Notes: generated from the letters alone by a model not told the origin. Positions 1 to 12,235 are shown, counted from the first letter of the stretch. The stretch is DNA of 64,000 nucleotides from Typha latifolia (GCA_019914945.1 CM034112.1:2069001-2133000); one strand, 5' to 3'. Numbers and translations are program-made.

Positions 1-116
1 TGATATCGTAGATGATTACATGATGAAAGAAGTGATTAGAAGATGCTACACTCTTTCCTTCTATTAGCATTATTGATTGTTTTCTTACTAAGAGTCGTAT
101 ACATTATATATTTCAG

Positions 117-2594
117 AGGGGATCAAGAAGTGGCGAACAACGTCGACTGCGGGAAGAAATCAACAAACTTTTGAAAGAGGCTAGCTCCTTGTCAACGTGA
201 GCAATTCAATCGAATTTGTTAAAGTTGATGTGATTATTATCTTTTCTTTATCCATCTGTGACCCTAGGAATGTTTTAATTACATCTTTATGACGTTGCAG
301 GCCCTCAACATTTGCTCAGGCTGCAAAACTTAGACGGTTGGCTGCTGCTAAAGAGAAAGAATTAGTAAGAAGTATGCCTAAATCTCAAATGTTAATGCTG
401 TCCTCTTTTTATCATTTGTTTCTTGTCAGATTTTTCTTTTATTCACTTGCTACTTGTACTACAGATCAGGAGGAGAACAACAAGGAGAAGTCATATGATT
501 CGTATGCAAGAGTTCTAATGATATCTAAGGTATATCTTCATGTATGTGATGTTTTTTGTGCTCTTTCACCTGACAATATCAAAGAATATTTCACTGCATG
601 GTTACAATAGGTACTAATTTATGCGGGACTCATTTGGTTGTTCTGGAGTATTCCTGTCGCAGCAGTTCCTCAACATCTCTTGCAGCCTTTTGGTATATAT
701 CAACAAGCCTTCCATTTTATAACCACATAGAAACTATTTTGCACTGCTTGTGCCTACTTATTGAATATCTCATTTAATATATACTTGCTTTAATATGACT
801 AGGCTACACTATGGTGTAGTGCTGAATTAGATAGTCTCTGGATAAGCTTGGACCCTACTTCCAAAGCATTTAGGACATAGCTCTTGCCTTGTAGCAATTG
901 CCTCTAGCAAATTTCTGCAGAAATCTGAGTGTATAACTGTTTGATTGAATGGTTATTATTAATTATTGTATTCCAATAATTTTGAAAGAGAGACTTTGAA
1001 AATAAAGTTTTGCAAAACAATCAATTAAACAATTGTAACAATTCGATAACTCAATCAATTAGTAGTATCCCTAAAATGGTGCTGTTAGTATCAATTGAGA
1101 AAGAAAATGACAAACTGTCGCTCTTGATCTCCAACGTCTTGATATTGTACAAAGTTTCTTACTGAACATGAGAGCAATGAGAAGTACATAATAATTGGTA
1201 TTACGAGGTATTATTTGTTGAGGATTCTAGGGACTTTGCATAAGCATTGCACTTAGTATGACATTGTCTCTTTAGTCATAGTCAGGTTATTTTCCTAGAT
1301 GGTTTAGCAGGACATCCTTCAACCAAGCTGGCTTACTGTGATTTGTAGCACAGTAGGACCTTTATGTTCCTTGCTAACACTTGTTTACACAGGAATTCTA
1401 CTTTGCCATTTTGCGCGTTCAGCATTGTTGTTTATTGATATAGATAACACTTAAATCTTCCTACTTTTGTTGTATCTACACTTTGTTTTGTATTATTCTA
1501 GAGGTGGTTCTCTTCTTAAATTCACTTTGATTGCTTAATCAAAATTTAAAAATTTGGCTCCAGCAAATATCTGTCAAGTCGTTTCCATACTTGCAATTGC
1601 TTCAAGAATTAACTCTTGGTTAATGTTTTCTGTCAGGGAAGATATTTTCTTGGAGAGCTGGAGATGCTACCAGTGGCCAAGTCATGGTAGATATAACTCA
1701 TCTCAATTACAATTTATCATGAACTTTATAAACCATTTATTATTTATTGAGCAATGATACAAACCGATTATTTATTAAAAGAAATTTCAATCTATTGATA
1801 AATCAAGGGGTATAACAGATAATCCGATAATGAGATAGGATGGCTAGGATTTTAAAAAATATCAATAAATGGGGTGTGGATTCAACTTTCTATACATAAA
1901 ATAACACCCTACATTTTGACTCTCTTACAAATAAATTCTTATATTTTATTATTTATAAATAAAACTCTTCATTTGCTATAAAAATACCAAGCCATATCCT
2001 ACCAATTTGGACTCCGTTCAAGTTGACTCGTATGACGGTTAGCCAAACACACCGTGCACCAACAGTTGGATGTGACTTGATATTTTTTAGCAAATAGAGG
2101 GTCCTATTTGTAAATAATAACAATAATAATAATAATAAAGAAGTTTTATTTGTAATATAGTCAAAATATTGAGTGTTACTTTTTTAACTTAAATATATGA
2201 GGAGTTTCCATTTGATTTGATTTGTTTTAATATTTATTGAGCCCTATGTTTAATTTACTATTTGTAAAATATAGGGCTCAAATTATAAATATTACAAACA
2301 CAAGTATAAATTGGAATAAAATAAAATAAAGTAATTTTGCCACTTTGGAGGTAGAGACCGGTATTTCAGGTCATATTAGCAGTTACTTTCAGTTAATTTT
2401 TTTAAGTAGTATACAATGTGAACTGTTAGATTAGGAGAGAAATTAATGGAATATTAAACCATTTGTCTTATTTATTACACCTTATTGTCTCACTGATGTT
2501 TATGCAGGTTGGAATAATACCATGGCTAGTTTTGACTTCTCGAACCAGCAAGTTCTTGTGTGAAAAACTCTCGAAAAGCTTCTTTCATGTGTAG
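117..2594 (+). CDS. GET1: GET1/WRB-like tail-anchored protein insertion receptor (5' partial)
   Basis: Exons 117-196, 301-371, 465-529, 611-692, 1637-1686 and 2508-2594 join in one frame and give the last 144 residues, ending at TAG 2592-2594. GET1/WRB is the ER-membrane receptor subunit that takes tail-anchored proteins from the cytosolic GET3/TRC40 ATPase. The sequence shows the basic coiled coil (EQRRLREEINKLLKEASSL, then FAQAAKLRRLAAAKEKEL), the segment NQEENNKEKSYDSYARVL, a membrane helix (VLIYAGLIWLFWSIPVAAVP) and the C-terminal block SWRAGDATSGQVMVGIIPW. The N-terminal first helix lies upstream of the window; bases 1-116 look like intron. The fifth intron (1687-2507) carries an inverted-repeat element. 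Family assignment rests on the coiled coil and C-terminal block and is strong; exon borders are inferred from phase. Confidence 0.88.
1877..2210. mobile_element. MITE-like long inverted-repeat element in a GET1 intron
   Basis: The arms 1877-1985 and 2084-2210 are reverse complements with moderate divergence. The left arm contains ACATTTTGACTCTCTTACAA; the complement of the right arm contains ATATTTTGACTATATTACAA in the same relative place. About 100 bp of non-palindromic sequence lies between the arms. No coding capacity is seen. The ends and target-site duplication could not be fixed by eye. Confidence 0.6.
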
Positions 2595-3429
2595 ATTCTC
2601 AAACTCTCCAATGAGGAATGTGTAGTTGTAACTTTTGACTCCAATTTTGGTTCACTGTTGCTATGCAACACTAAAAGTTTTGTGTTTATCACTAATTGTG
2701 CCATCATCTCCTTGCATCTATCATAGAATAGATTTATTGTTCTTCAGTCAACTAATGATTTGTTACTCGAAAGGAATTGAATTGGTTGTGCTTTGTGGTC
2801 AGGAATCTATAGAGGATGCAATCTTTGAGAACCTCATAAAATGAGAAAAGAGAGCTTGTTTTCTTGTCTGCCTAATTGATCATCCATTAGTTTTTCTTTA
2901 CTTCATTTTCAGTGATTGGCACCATCGACATATACTTGGTACTTCTTGTTCTATTATGAAATGCAATTTTGTTGAAAAGTTACTATTGCCATTATTTGAA
3001 TCAGAAAGATGAATTGCATTTATTCTGCTTAGCTTTACTAGTTCCAATTATATATGTATACAATTCATTTCGGCCCACTGCAACGCAATGCAACTTTTAA
3101 TGATCTACGAAGAATATAACAAGAGAAAAAAGAAGAGCAAAATATACTTAATTGGAAGAAGAAAGCAAAACTAAGCTACAAATTGCTCGTATGATTATAA
3201 GGTTGAAGATATTAAAATAATTAAAAACTATACACTTCTTACTTCTTTTACTTTAGGCGGGTTAACGGGTTAAGTGGCTGAGTTTATCGATCCGCTAGCA
3301 TTCGGATCGGGCCTGGTAGGTCGGTTAGCTTGAGGAGGTCCGAGAGAGAGTAATGGTTAATCCGACCCGATCATGAGCTCTTCCTGTTTCGATTTATAAA
3401 CTAGACGAACTCGTTCTGTTAAACGCGAA
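2595..3429. other. Intergenic: GET1 3' flank and promoter of the hnRNP-like gene
   Basis: AT-rich sequence without a supported gene. From about 3240 the base composition rises. The short motif CTAGGGTTTCG at about 3432 and the telo-box AAACCCTAA near 3605 (just inside the first intron) are typical of the starts of plant genes for RNA-binding and translation proteins. Transcription probably starts between 3390 and 3440; this is inferred. Confidence 0.5.
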
Positions 3430-3576
3430 ACTAGGGTTTCGATCTCGGTCGCGTGTTCCTCCATTTCTCCTATTCTATTGATCAATTTGATCTCCTTCCG
3501 AGAAAAGAATTCAACGCTAGGGCTTCGGCGACGACGGCTTCTGGTTTTTCAAGCAGAAGCGAATAGGGCAACGATC

Positions 3577-6500
3577 ATGTACGGGTCGAGGGGGTAAGTC
3601 GAGAAAACCCTAATCTTTACTTTTCTTGTTCTTGGCTATGGAAATATAATATCTGTTGATTAATTTTTCTTGGTCGTGTTCTTTGAAGAATATTTGCTGT
3701 ATTAACCTAGAATTTAGGTTCTTTGATTTCTTTGGCCTTCTTCGCTGCTACTATTCGTGGGCTAAGGGTAGGGTCGGAGGGATATTGATCATGATTGTTC
3801 TTCTCGTTATTTTGCTGAGGCCTTGGTTTATAGGGTTATTGGACCAGAAAATTTCTAGGTACGAATTGTAGCTTCTCAATAAAAATTATGTTTTGAATGG
3901 GCAGCCAATTTTAGATAAAAGAATAGATTGTTGTGCTTCAGGATTCCAGTTTCTCTGTTGAATATTGCAGCTTATGGAGGATCCCTTAAACTTAATCAGC
4001 ATTGAAATTATGTTTGTTGGAGGGAAACCTAGTGAAGTCTCAAATTTCTCATTTTTCACCCTTTATTTCCAAGAGATGGTAGAATCTAAATTTTAGTTAG
4101 GAGATGTTGTCCTCTCTAGATGCAAGTAACTACAATAGATTGGTTTCTTAGTAGGACATTTGATATGTAAGGCCTTGTTTGGTTTGAGGCTGAGCTCTGA
4201 ATTTGATTAGTTGGTTTCATTTCTTAGTCTTGATTTTTTGAAGAGTGAATTTGGTTAGATATAAAAAAGATAAAAAGTCATTTAGTTACTGAACCAAATT
4301 AGAGGTCTCTAAACCAGTTTAAGGGATGGTCTATAAACTCAAAGCAAACAAGGCCTAATATTTTATTGTTTGGTGAGTTTCAATATCATGATGGTAGCTG
4401 ATGTTAATCCTGTACTTGAGCATCCACTTTTAGTACCGTGGAATTGTTTAACATAGTCAATTTTACAGAACATACTATAATCCTATTAAAAGCTTGAAGT
4501 CATATCAAATTGTTCAAAACTAAAATTTAAATATTATAAAAGCTTGAATGTTGACACAAAAGGCCCATCTGAAATTTGAAATGGAACTGATACCTTAAAT
4601 TTGGGTATGGTTGCTTTCACATCTTAGAGTTGAATATCTACCGGATTTTGATAGAGCTGGACCTGGACTTATCCTCAAGCACTTTCTATGAAAGGAATAA
4701 AAGGTTTGCAGTTGCATCAGTTGAACAACACATAAGACAATATTAAGGGAAATGGAATATTTATCTTGCTTTGATGTGCCAAATAGTACCTTAGGTTATT
4801 TTTAGTAGACCAAAAAACTGTTGCGATTATTCGCATGTTGAATAGCATGTGGAGGCATAGAATCAATTACTTGAAGTCCTCTAATATGTCAATACTTAAT
4901 AGGAGCTTACCTTGATAATAAAATATCCTTAAGAAAGTTTCTCAATGTAGATGCTTGAAGTCTAAAAATATTAACAATTCTTTGAATTGGCAAAAGAATT
5001 ATCGGTGCAAAAACAGTTATAGAATAGCTTATGTTCAGATACTAAATATAAGGCAAAGGCTTCAAGTGCATAGGAGTTTTACTGTTTGTTAGAAAGTGCT
5101 TCAACTTGTATACGTAGTTGTCTTCAAAAGGTAACATTTGACTACTACCAAGGCAACTAATACCAAACAAAGGCAAAGAAAAGAGGTTGATATCTTTGCA
5201 TGTTTTTTGGACGACCAAACTAATTTTTTCCTATCTGATTATTTGTCATAAGGAATGGGTAGAACATAAAATTAAGAGGAATGTTTTGCTGACAAATAGG
5301 AGAAAGTGTGAAAAAGTGAAAGATCTTCAATGCCTCAAGGTTCCTGGCGTATCTGCAATCTGGATTTCCATTAGAAACTGTGACAGTATGAAACTGAACT
5401 TCTATCATGGGCCGATAGGAAAAAGGAAGATACTATACGATGCAGGTCTCAAGTAGGATCTCTCTTTAGATGTCGTTATCCCTTCTCATGTCACTCACAC
5501 TGTGGACTCGCTTATTTGTTTCAGATAATTACTGTGACCTCAGTTGCCTTAATTGCAGCAACCTGGTTATGCCTGCCCCTTTGCTTCTTTATTATCTTCT
5601 GCATTTGTTACAGTATTTTTTTGGTGTCATTGCACACAGTAACTTTAGATATCTGATGGCATGTTGTTGGAACCAGGCATATTTTGACTGTAGATAGTTG
5701 GAAAAAGTGTTTGTTTTGGTGCTTGTGGTGCTTGTGTGGTTTTTCTCTCACATCATCTGCTATGGGTACTTCTTGGTTAGCACGTTTTTGCTAGTTTTAG
5801 ATGTTCCTGATATAGGGGGCCTGTTATTTCTGTATCACCAAAAACATTTTTAGGGTCTGCTGCTAATTTATCGATAGTACAATTGAGTTTACTTGGGTTG
5901 GGTCAATTTATTAAATGGGAATTGAGTGTGGGGGGTACTCTCCTTTTCTTGGGATGTCTTGAATAATGTGAAGGGCAATGATGGGAAGCGGGGGGGTTTC
6001 GGACGGGTACGAGGGAACAAAGAGGCCACGAATGATGGAATCAAATCCCTACTTCGCAGTGACTGGTGCGAGTGCTTCAGATGGCTACGATGTTGGCTCG
6101 AAGAGGCCAAGGATGATGGAATCAAACCCCTATTTCGGTGGGATGGGCACCAGTAGCTTCTATCAGCCTTACAGCGGCAGCTACAGCGGAGCTAGCGGCA
6201 GCTTATACAACTTTCCTGTGGTTCGTCTCAGAGGACTGCCTTTCAACTGTGATGACCTTGATATCTACAAGTTCTTTGCAGGACTGGACATTGTGGATTG
6301 TTTACTGGTTCACAAAAATGGGCGTTTCTCTGGTGAGGCTTTTGTTGTTTTTCCCTCACAAATGCAAACAGAATTTGCTCTCCAGAGGGACAGGCAGAAT
6401 ATGGGGCGGCGGTATGTCGAGGTCTTTCGGTGCAAGAAGCATGAGTACTACAGTGCAATTGCCGCGGAGGTGAATCATGGGGGTGCCTTTGATAGTGAAT

Positions 6501-6841
6501 ACCGTCAAAGCTCACCTCCTGCCCGACCTAAGAAATCCTACGAGGACAAAGACCAGATGGAGTACACTGAGGTCCTTAAGCTTCGTGGGCTTCCATACTC
6601 CGCGACCCAGTCTGACATCATAGAGTTCTTTGGGGACTTTGAGCTGAGTGAGGACAATGTGCACATTGCTTGCCGCCCAGATGGGAAAGCTACTGGCGAG
6701 GCGTATGTCGAGTTTCCATCTGCAGAAATAGCAAAGAAGGCGATGTGTAAGGACAAGATGACAATCGGGGCAAGGTACGTGGAGTTGTTTCCATCGACAC
6801 CAGAGGAGGTGAGGAGAGCCAAATCTAGATCCAGACAATGA
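3577..6841 (+). CDS. hnRNP H/F-like RNA-binding protein with two quasi-RRMs
   Basis: Exon 1 (3577-3593) encodes only MYGSRG; exon 2 (5974-6841) supplies the rest, 294 aa in total. The two parts join in phase (17 nt + 868 nt) at GGGGGTAAGT / GTGAAG. The body has two quasi-RRM domains: one starting at VVRLRGLPFNCDDLDIYKFF and one at EVLKLRGLPYSATQSDIIEF, each ending in GRRYVEVF / GARYVELF, as in the hnRNP H/F/GRSF family. Such proteins bind G-rich RNA and act in splicing or RNA processing. Between exon 1 and the first RRM a 27-codon unit with KRPRMMESNPYF occurs twice; KRPR may serve as a nuclear signal (inferred). The tail RRAKSRSRQ is basic. The 2.4 kb first intron holds a Tourist-type MITE. 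An internal methionine at 5978 is an alternative start. Confidence 0.85.
4171..4355. mobile_element. Tourist-like MITE (PIF/Harbinger) with TAA target-site duplication
   Basis: A 185-bp element begins GGCCTTGTTTGGTTTGAG and ends with the near-perfect reverse complement (CTCAAAGCAAACAAGGCC), one mismatch in 18. It is flanked by TAA at 4168-4170 and TAA at 4356-4358, the 3-bp duplication expected for PIF/Harbinger elements. It lies in the first intron of the hnRNP-like gene and has no ORF, so it is non-autonomous. Confidence 0.8.
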
Positions 6842-9374
6842 AGATTCTTCCAGGAGATAATTTTTCTGTCCCTAAGTTGAACTTTCTGCTTACCTTGTAG
6901 TTTTCCTTAACCTTGGTAGTAGGTTGTTGTTACGTGTCATGGTTCTTTCTTATCTTTAAAGAGGTTATAATGTGAGGAATTTTGTGGAATCTGGGGAATC
7001 TCTATTCAGTGGCGTATTTTGATATTAGAAGTTCCTGTACCCTTATCAGATAAAGATATTGTGTTTCAAATGAAGGAGAGGTTCTTTGAAGTAGAATCTA
7101 TCTAAACAGACTATAATTCTTTACCTACTACTATTCATATTATGTATCGTATCACTTGTCTTGCATGACATTTTATTGTGTATCAATGGTTGTTAAACAT
7201 TGATTCTATTGCCTGGGTGGGATAGTAAATTATCTTAACAATTGCTAGTGGTTGCAATTTAGAATCTATGCTACTTCATGCTTATTGGTGTTTTATGGAA
7301 GTGGCAAAATGTGTCACAGTCGGGGAATAAGAAATTTTGTGATTTATCCTTGCAAAAGTAAACGAATGAAGAGGATTACATATAGCTAATAACATTTTTT
7401 GAGAAATAGTAGAGCATCACCTATAATAATTCTGAAGTAAATAAGATTAAAATTCCAATTTAAATAGAAAATTAGTAATTAGTAGAAAATTAAATAATTA
7501 GAAAAGATACTCCATATATAAAATCTATGTAAAAAACATTTTGAGATTGGAAATCCTACGTAGTTAGACATCTGAGCCGAAGTTTAGGCAAAAGTTTGAT
7601 GCTTTTGCCAACAAAATTTGCAAACCATTTAAAAAAAATTGTTTTCAATGGTCTTGAAGCCGGAAAGCGATAGAATAACAGATAAACAAATGGAAGCAGT
7701 TGGATTTGCTTCTGGATGAATGAATACAAAGCAAGAGGAGAAAAGGAGGAACCTCTAAAGTAACCTCTAGTTATTACAACTGGCTACAGAACAAGTACTT
7801 TTGTGACATCTTGTACCAATTCATCAAAAAATAGTGTACCAAACCTTTTGGCATAGGAATACTTTGACTACTTATACAAGTATTCAGTCACACCAGCAGC
7901 ATCAACAGGGACTACAGGGTTAAAGTCTTAAAGAGCCCCAAAATTATTTTCCTAAACAAGCTTCTGGACAGGTGATGATTGTCTGAATAATTATTTTGGA
8001 TAATCACACCTAAACCCATGAATTGACTCCTTACCTTATCTTCGGGATAACTAATATATGCCTCGTAAAGTCTTCCCTTTTTTTTTAAGCAGTGTTTCAT
8101 TCAATAATCTCCTTTCAACATCGACTAAAAAATAAGATAGATTATTGATATTTTCTTTTAACATTGTGAAGAGAGCAAGAGAAATTAGATAGTTGAGAGA
8201 ATTAAAGTGTTACGGAAAATAATAGAATCTATATGAATTGTAATTAATCCTAATTATTTCTATATTATGTTTATATATTTTTATTTAAAAAAAAATCTAG
8301 CACTGTAATATATCAAGTTAGTGCTTAGATCAATTGATGATGAAGTGCTAATATGAACCTACTCATTTTATTTTATTATCAATAAAACGAGTGAGGAACT
8401 GGATGGAACCTTGTTCCAACCTATAGATTTGATTAATACTCTATTGCTATACCTAATCATTATTAAATTTTTTGGCGTGTGGGTCTTTAATTTTTGACCA
8501 TTGAACTGGTCAACACGTTCACTATGAAACTGTGCCCTAATTTTTGACCCTTTTTTTTGTTCTTTTCATTTCGCCATTGTTAATCGAGGGTATAATTTCA
8601 TTAATTAAGGTCTAAATCAAAATTAAGGAAATTTACACACTGTATTGTAAGCCGTAAGACAGCATATCTAAGATATAAAAAAGACATGCATAATTCTAGA
8701 GAGCACTAATTAACTAAAATTCCATGTTTGTGATTTATGATCCACATTGTGTAAGATTATAAAAGAAGATAATTTTTTTTTTAATTCTCAGAATTGAATT
8801 TTAATTTAAATACAAAAGTCTTGTATTTTTAACGACAGTTTATATCCTAGAGAGACCCAACAAGACAATTAAATGTTATAACAAGTACACTACCCATAGG
8901 AGACTACTTGGGTTGATGAACTAAGGTGCATAAGACTCTCTTATTTGCAAATTAATTATCTCTTATTTATAAATAGCATTTCAATATTATTTTTTCTCTA
9001 AACTATTTATAAATATGATCATCGTGTATAACCTTAAGTTATGTATATTATTTTATCTCAGCGGAGAGGGAGTGTGCTAAAGTTATCACACATTTTTTTA
9101 TTAAAATATGCAAAATCTCATACTTATTCTCGATTAAGACTCACAACTAAACGAGAGCTATATCTATTTTGAGTTAATATATAACAAATATAAGTGATCA
9201 TGTATGTATTAATGATATCTTACTCTGAGAAGTAATAGCAAGATACAATGACCATAATATTTATGGAGGAAAGGTTGGATATAAGACAAAAGTAAGTAGG
9301 ATCGGTGAAAGTTGACTAGAATTAATAATTCAGTATAATAATTTAACTTTTAAATATTTTTAATTTTAGTTTAA

Positions 9375-9785
9375 TTTAAATTTGGACATTAACGGGTTAA
9401 TTCGCCTGGCCCAATTATTAAATAGATCATCTTCAAATTTATTACCTTTGAGCTATTTAACATGTTTAAAATTTGACACGTTAATCTATTTATGACACGA
9501 CAAACTAATTTTGCTTGGAATAATTTAAAAACTATTTATAATATAGATAAATATATTTATAACATTAAAAATCTATTTATAATATGAAAGAAAAATCTGA
9601 TTATAACCTAAATAATTTATATGAATTATAATAACTTATATAATCCGATAATCCATTTATAATCCCTACAAAGCTATTTAAATGAGTGGTGTTCGTGTTC
9701 ATATTTAAAAATTTTGATCCACTTAATAAATGAGTGGTGTTCGTGTTTCGTATCAATTTAACCCGACTCGCTAACCACCGACTGT
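9375..9785. repeat. Decayed dispersed repeat with GGTGTTCGTGTT motifs
   Basis: The motif AATGAGTGGTGTTCGTGTT occurs at about 9681 and again about 49 bp later. The left side carries AACGGGTTAATTCG and the right side AATTTAACCCGACTCG, which are imperfect inverted counterparts. This resembles the remains of a non-coding terminal-inverted-repeat element, but the ends are not defined. Confidence 0.4.
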
Positions 9786-9867
9786 ATTGCCACCTCTACA
9801 ACTACGTACAATCAACGATAAGGATAGGCCATCACTGTTCACTAAGTTAACTACAAATTCTCATATC

Positions 9868-9869
<2 letters not shown>

Positions 9870-9908
<39 letters not shown>
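9870..9908. repeat. (CT)n microsatellite
   Basis: About 19 uninterrupted CT units. Confidence 0.95.
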
Positions 9909-9911
<3 letters not shown>

Positions 9912-9970
9912 TTATACATGCGTCACCGATATAGACATGCATGCATATGCCTTTCCAGTTTCCACTTGCA

Positions 9971-9986
9971 TATATATATATATATA
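9971..9986. repeat. (TA)n microsatellite
   Basis: Short alternating AT run about 60 bp after the CT tract. Confidence 0.85.
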
Positions 9987-10512
9987 ATGTCAAGCAATAT
10001 TGATAGCAAACTCAACACATCGTATATAGTTATTGAATACATCACAAAATTGACAATTCTACAATCATATATTAAAAATACCATATTTAATTCGTATTTT
10101 ATCATTCTCTATTATTTTCGTAGAATATTAATAGTAGCTTAATGCTATTTCCTATCCACAACTCCCCTTTAGTTGATTTAAAATATTATGGACAGGTAGC
10201 CGTCTTAGTTTGTTTCGATTGGGCTCTCTTGTCTGCTTCCAGTAGTTATGACAAGGGCCACCTCATCTATGACTTGGACTCATGGTTATCCTGTAACAGT
10301 GACAGCTAGATCTTGCCAACATGCGTATCTTTTCGATTATACTCAGGTAACCAAAGATTACATGAATCAAATTCGTAATGTTATATACAAAAAATTGTCA
10401 CAAAAATAATGAGTTGGATAAAAGAAGGGTGAAAAAAGAAAGAAAGAAAGAATCTTTACATCACCAATTCTTTTTTTTTTTTTTAAATGTCTTGGTAAAG
10501 TGGTAATAACTA

Positions 10513-12186
10513 TCATAATTCCCAAGCCATTCGATGGCGTCTGTCGGAGTCCGGCACCGCCGCGGCGAACCACTTTTGGGTTGTGTTCTTGAGGCGAGTA
10601 TCTTCCACATCGCAGAACATATTACTCCATTTGGTCGGCTCGACCGCTCTGAACCCTAATCCGGGCGTTCGATCTTTAGATTCGGGGTTCACTGGGTCCG
10701 TCCAATCTGCCACGTAGGTCGATACCCGGCGCCGGAACTTCACCTTGAACTCTGCCCATGCCTGGTACTTGTAATGGTTGACCCGAGCCGACCCGATTGG
10801 GACCCGCTTGGTCTCGAACCCGTCGGTTAACCCGAAGTGATGGACCGAGTTAACCAAGGACCGGTCCAATGCGTCGAGCTGGACAAAAGATTTGTGCCTC
10901 TGCTCCTCCCGCCTTCGACACGTGTACCCTTGTGTGACCCCACCTTTCGGGTGGACCCGGTTTCCGGAGGGCCCGAACTCGTAGCAGCTGATAGAAACCT
11001 GCCCGATGTCCGGCTCAGTGGGTAAGAGAGAAGTCAGCATGGACCGGTTGGGTTCGGCCGAACCGGACCAGGCCGGGGAGAAGACGAACTCGTCCACGTC
11101 GAGGAAGCCCATCCATTGACACGTGTCGCGGTTTACAGCAGCGCAGTGGGAGAAGCCGGCCTCCTGGGTCTTCGGCCAGGGCCAATGGCGGGTCGACACG
11201 TTGAAGCCCTCCGAGTTGAGTCGGGCAACCGCCGATTCCAAGTCGTCCTCGCTCCCGTTGTCGTAGAAGATGAACCGCTCGACGCCGACTCCCGCGTGGT
11301 AGACGACCCACTCGGGGAGGAACTTGGCGGCGTTGTACACCATCGTGCAGGCGCACATTAGTGCGCGGCTGTCGCGCGGCGTGGCACGTGGCGGGCGGTA
11401 AGTGGCCAGCGAGGGGATCGGCTCGGGATCCGAGGCGATCGAGAGCGAGACCCGAAGAGTCTCGGATGTTCCAGAAGCCGCCTCCTTGGGCGGGTGGGGG
11501 CAGCGGAAGACCTCCTGGGCGGAGCTCGTGGCGGTGGCGACGGCGACGGCAGAGCCGTCTCCGGAGAGATAGACGCAGCTGACGTCGGCGGCTGGGCGGC
11601 TCGCTCCGCGGCGGTTGTTGATGCCCTTGGCAAAGACGATGACGTCATCGGGGGTGGAGACCGCCTCGTAGACGAGTCTCGTCCACCGGATCATCTCCGG
11701 GGGGCGATTCCAGACGTCGGATTTTAGGATCGGAGAGCCAGGCCAGATCAACCGGGGGGAGTGGAACGGCCTGAGCCCGCGCACGCTCCGAGGCAGGGGG
11801 CATCGGAAGGCGGCTAGGTCGGAGCCTGGGATGACGCCCGCGGAGCTCGCGGGAGAGGCGGAGCCGTCCTCAAAGAGGCAGCGAAGCTTGCCGCCGCCGC
11901 CAACGGCTCCTCGGGGGTAGAGGAGGAGCGCCTCCCAATCCGGCAAAAGTACGGCTTGAGCCGGATACGGGAGCCTACTCTGGCTCACTCGGGGGCTCGG
12001 CTCTTGGTGGAGCAGCTCGCGGACGGCGCTGCTGGAGGACATATACACGGACTCACTTACGATTGAGTTGAGAGTAGAGGATGACAGGAGGTCGCGGCTG
12101 ACGTGGAGGGACATGGAGGCGACGAAGAGGACGACGGAGACAATAAGGAGTGAGAATAGTGACGTCGTCCGCAGCCTTAGTCGCAT
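10513..12186 (-). CDS. Glycosyltransferase family 92 (DUF23) protein, intronless
   Basis: A single 557-residue frame. The upstream in-frame ATG at 12234 would add 16 residues (MLFRCLLRFLSLFLGT), but the ATG at 12186 gives the normal layout of a short basic cytosolic tail (MRLRLR) and a hydrophobic signal anchor (about residues 8-25), so it is preferred. The catalytic GT92 region starts near residue 275 with ALMCACTMVYNAAKFLPEWV and GVERFIFYDNGSEDD, continues with HWPWPKTQEAGFSHC, and has the metal-binding acidic motif in MGFLDVDEFVF. GT92 includes the Golgi galactan beta-1,4-galactosyltransferases (GALS); this copy looks closer to the At1g27200 / rice Os08g0121900 type, whose acceptor is not established. 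The gene is GC-rich, unlike its neighbours. A CTT repeat lies just upstream on the coding strand. Confidence 0.88.
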   Translation of the reverse strand: MRLRLRTTSLFSLLIVSVVLFVASMSLHVSRDLLSSSTLNSIVSESVYMSSSSAVRELLHQEPSPRVSQSRLPYPAQAVLLPDWEALLLYPRGAVGGGGKLRCLFEDGSASPASSAGVIPGSDLAAFRCPLPRSVRGLRPFHSPRLIWPGSPILKSDVWNRPPEMIRWTRLVYEAVSTPDDVIVFAKGINNRRGASRPAADVSCVYLSGDGSAVAVATATSSAQEVFRCPHPPKEAASGTSETLRVSLSIASDPEPIPSLATYRPPRATPRDSRALMCACTMVYNAAKFLPEWVVYHAGVGVERFIFYDNGSEDDLESAVARLNSEGFNVSTRHWPWPKTQEAGFSHCAAVNRDTCQWMGFLDVDEFVFSPAWSGSAEPNRSMLTSLLPTEPDIGQVSISCYEFGPSGNRVHPKGGVTQGYTCRRREEQRHKSFVQLDALDRSLVNSVHHFGLTDGFETKRVPIGSARVNHYKYQAWAEFKVKFRRRVSTYVADWTDPVNPESKDRTPGLGFRAVEPTKWSNMFCDVEDTRLKNTTQKWFAAAVPDSDRRHRMAWEL

Positions 12187-12235
12187 GGTTCCCAAAAACA
12201 AAGAGAGAAAGCGAAGAAGACAACGAAATAACAAG

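Larger units (their letters stand above)
6842..10512. other. AT-rich intergenic spacer
   Basis: Holds the 3' flank of the hnRNP-like gene, then about 3.5 kb of AT-rich sequence without a supportable ORF. It includes a decayed repeat at 9375-9785 and microsatellites at 9870-9908 and 9971-9986. Open frames here run through microsatellite or low-complexity sequence and are not believed. Confidence 0.6.

Noticed and set aside
6243..6838. Minus-strand frames across the hnRNP-like gene
   Set aside because: They are antisense shadows of the RRM coding exon.
10837..11727. Several long open frames opposite or shifted to the GT92 gene
   Set aside because: They are shadows caused by high GC content; the minus-strand frame has the conserved GT92 motifs.
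12187..12234. Upstream in-frame ATG of the GT92 gene
   Set aside because: It would place extra hydrophobic residues before the basic tail and signal anchor; the next ATG fits the family better. It cannot be excluded.
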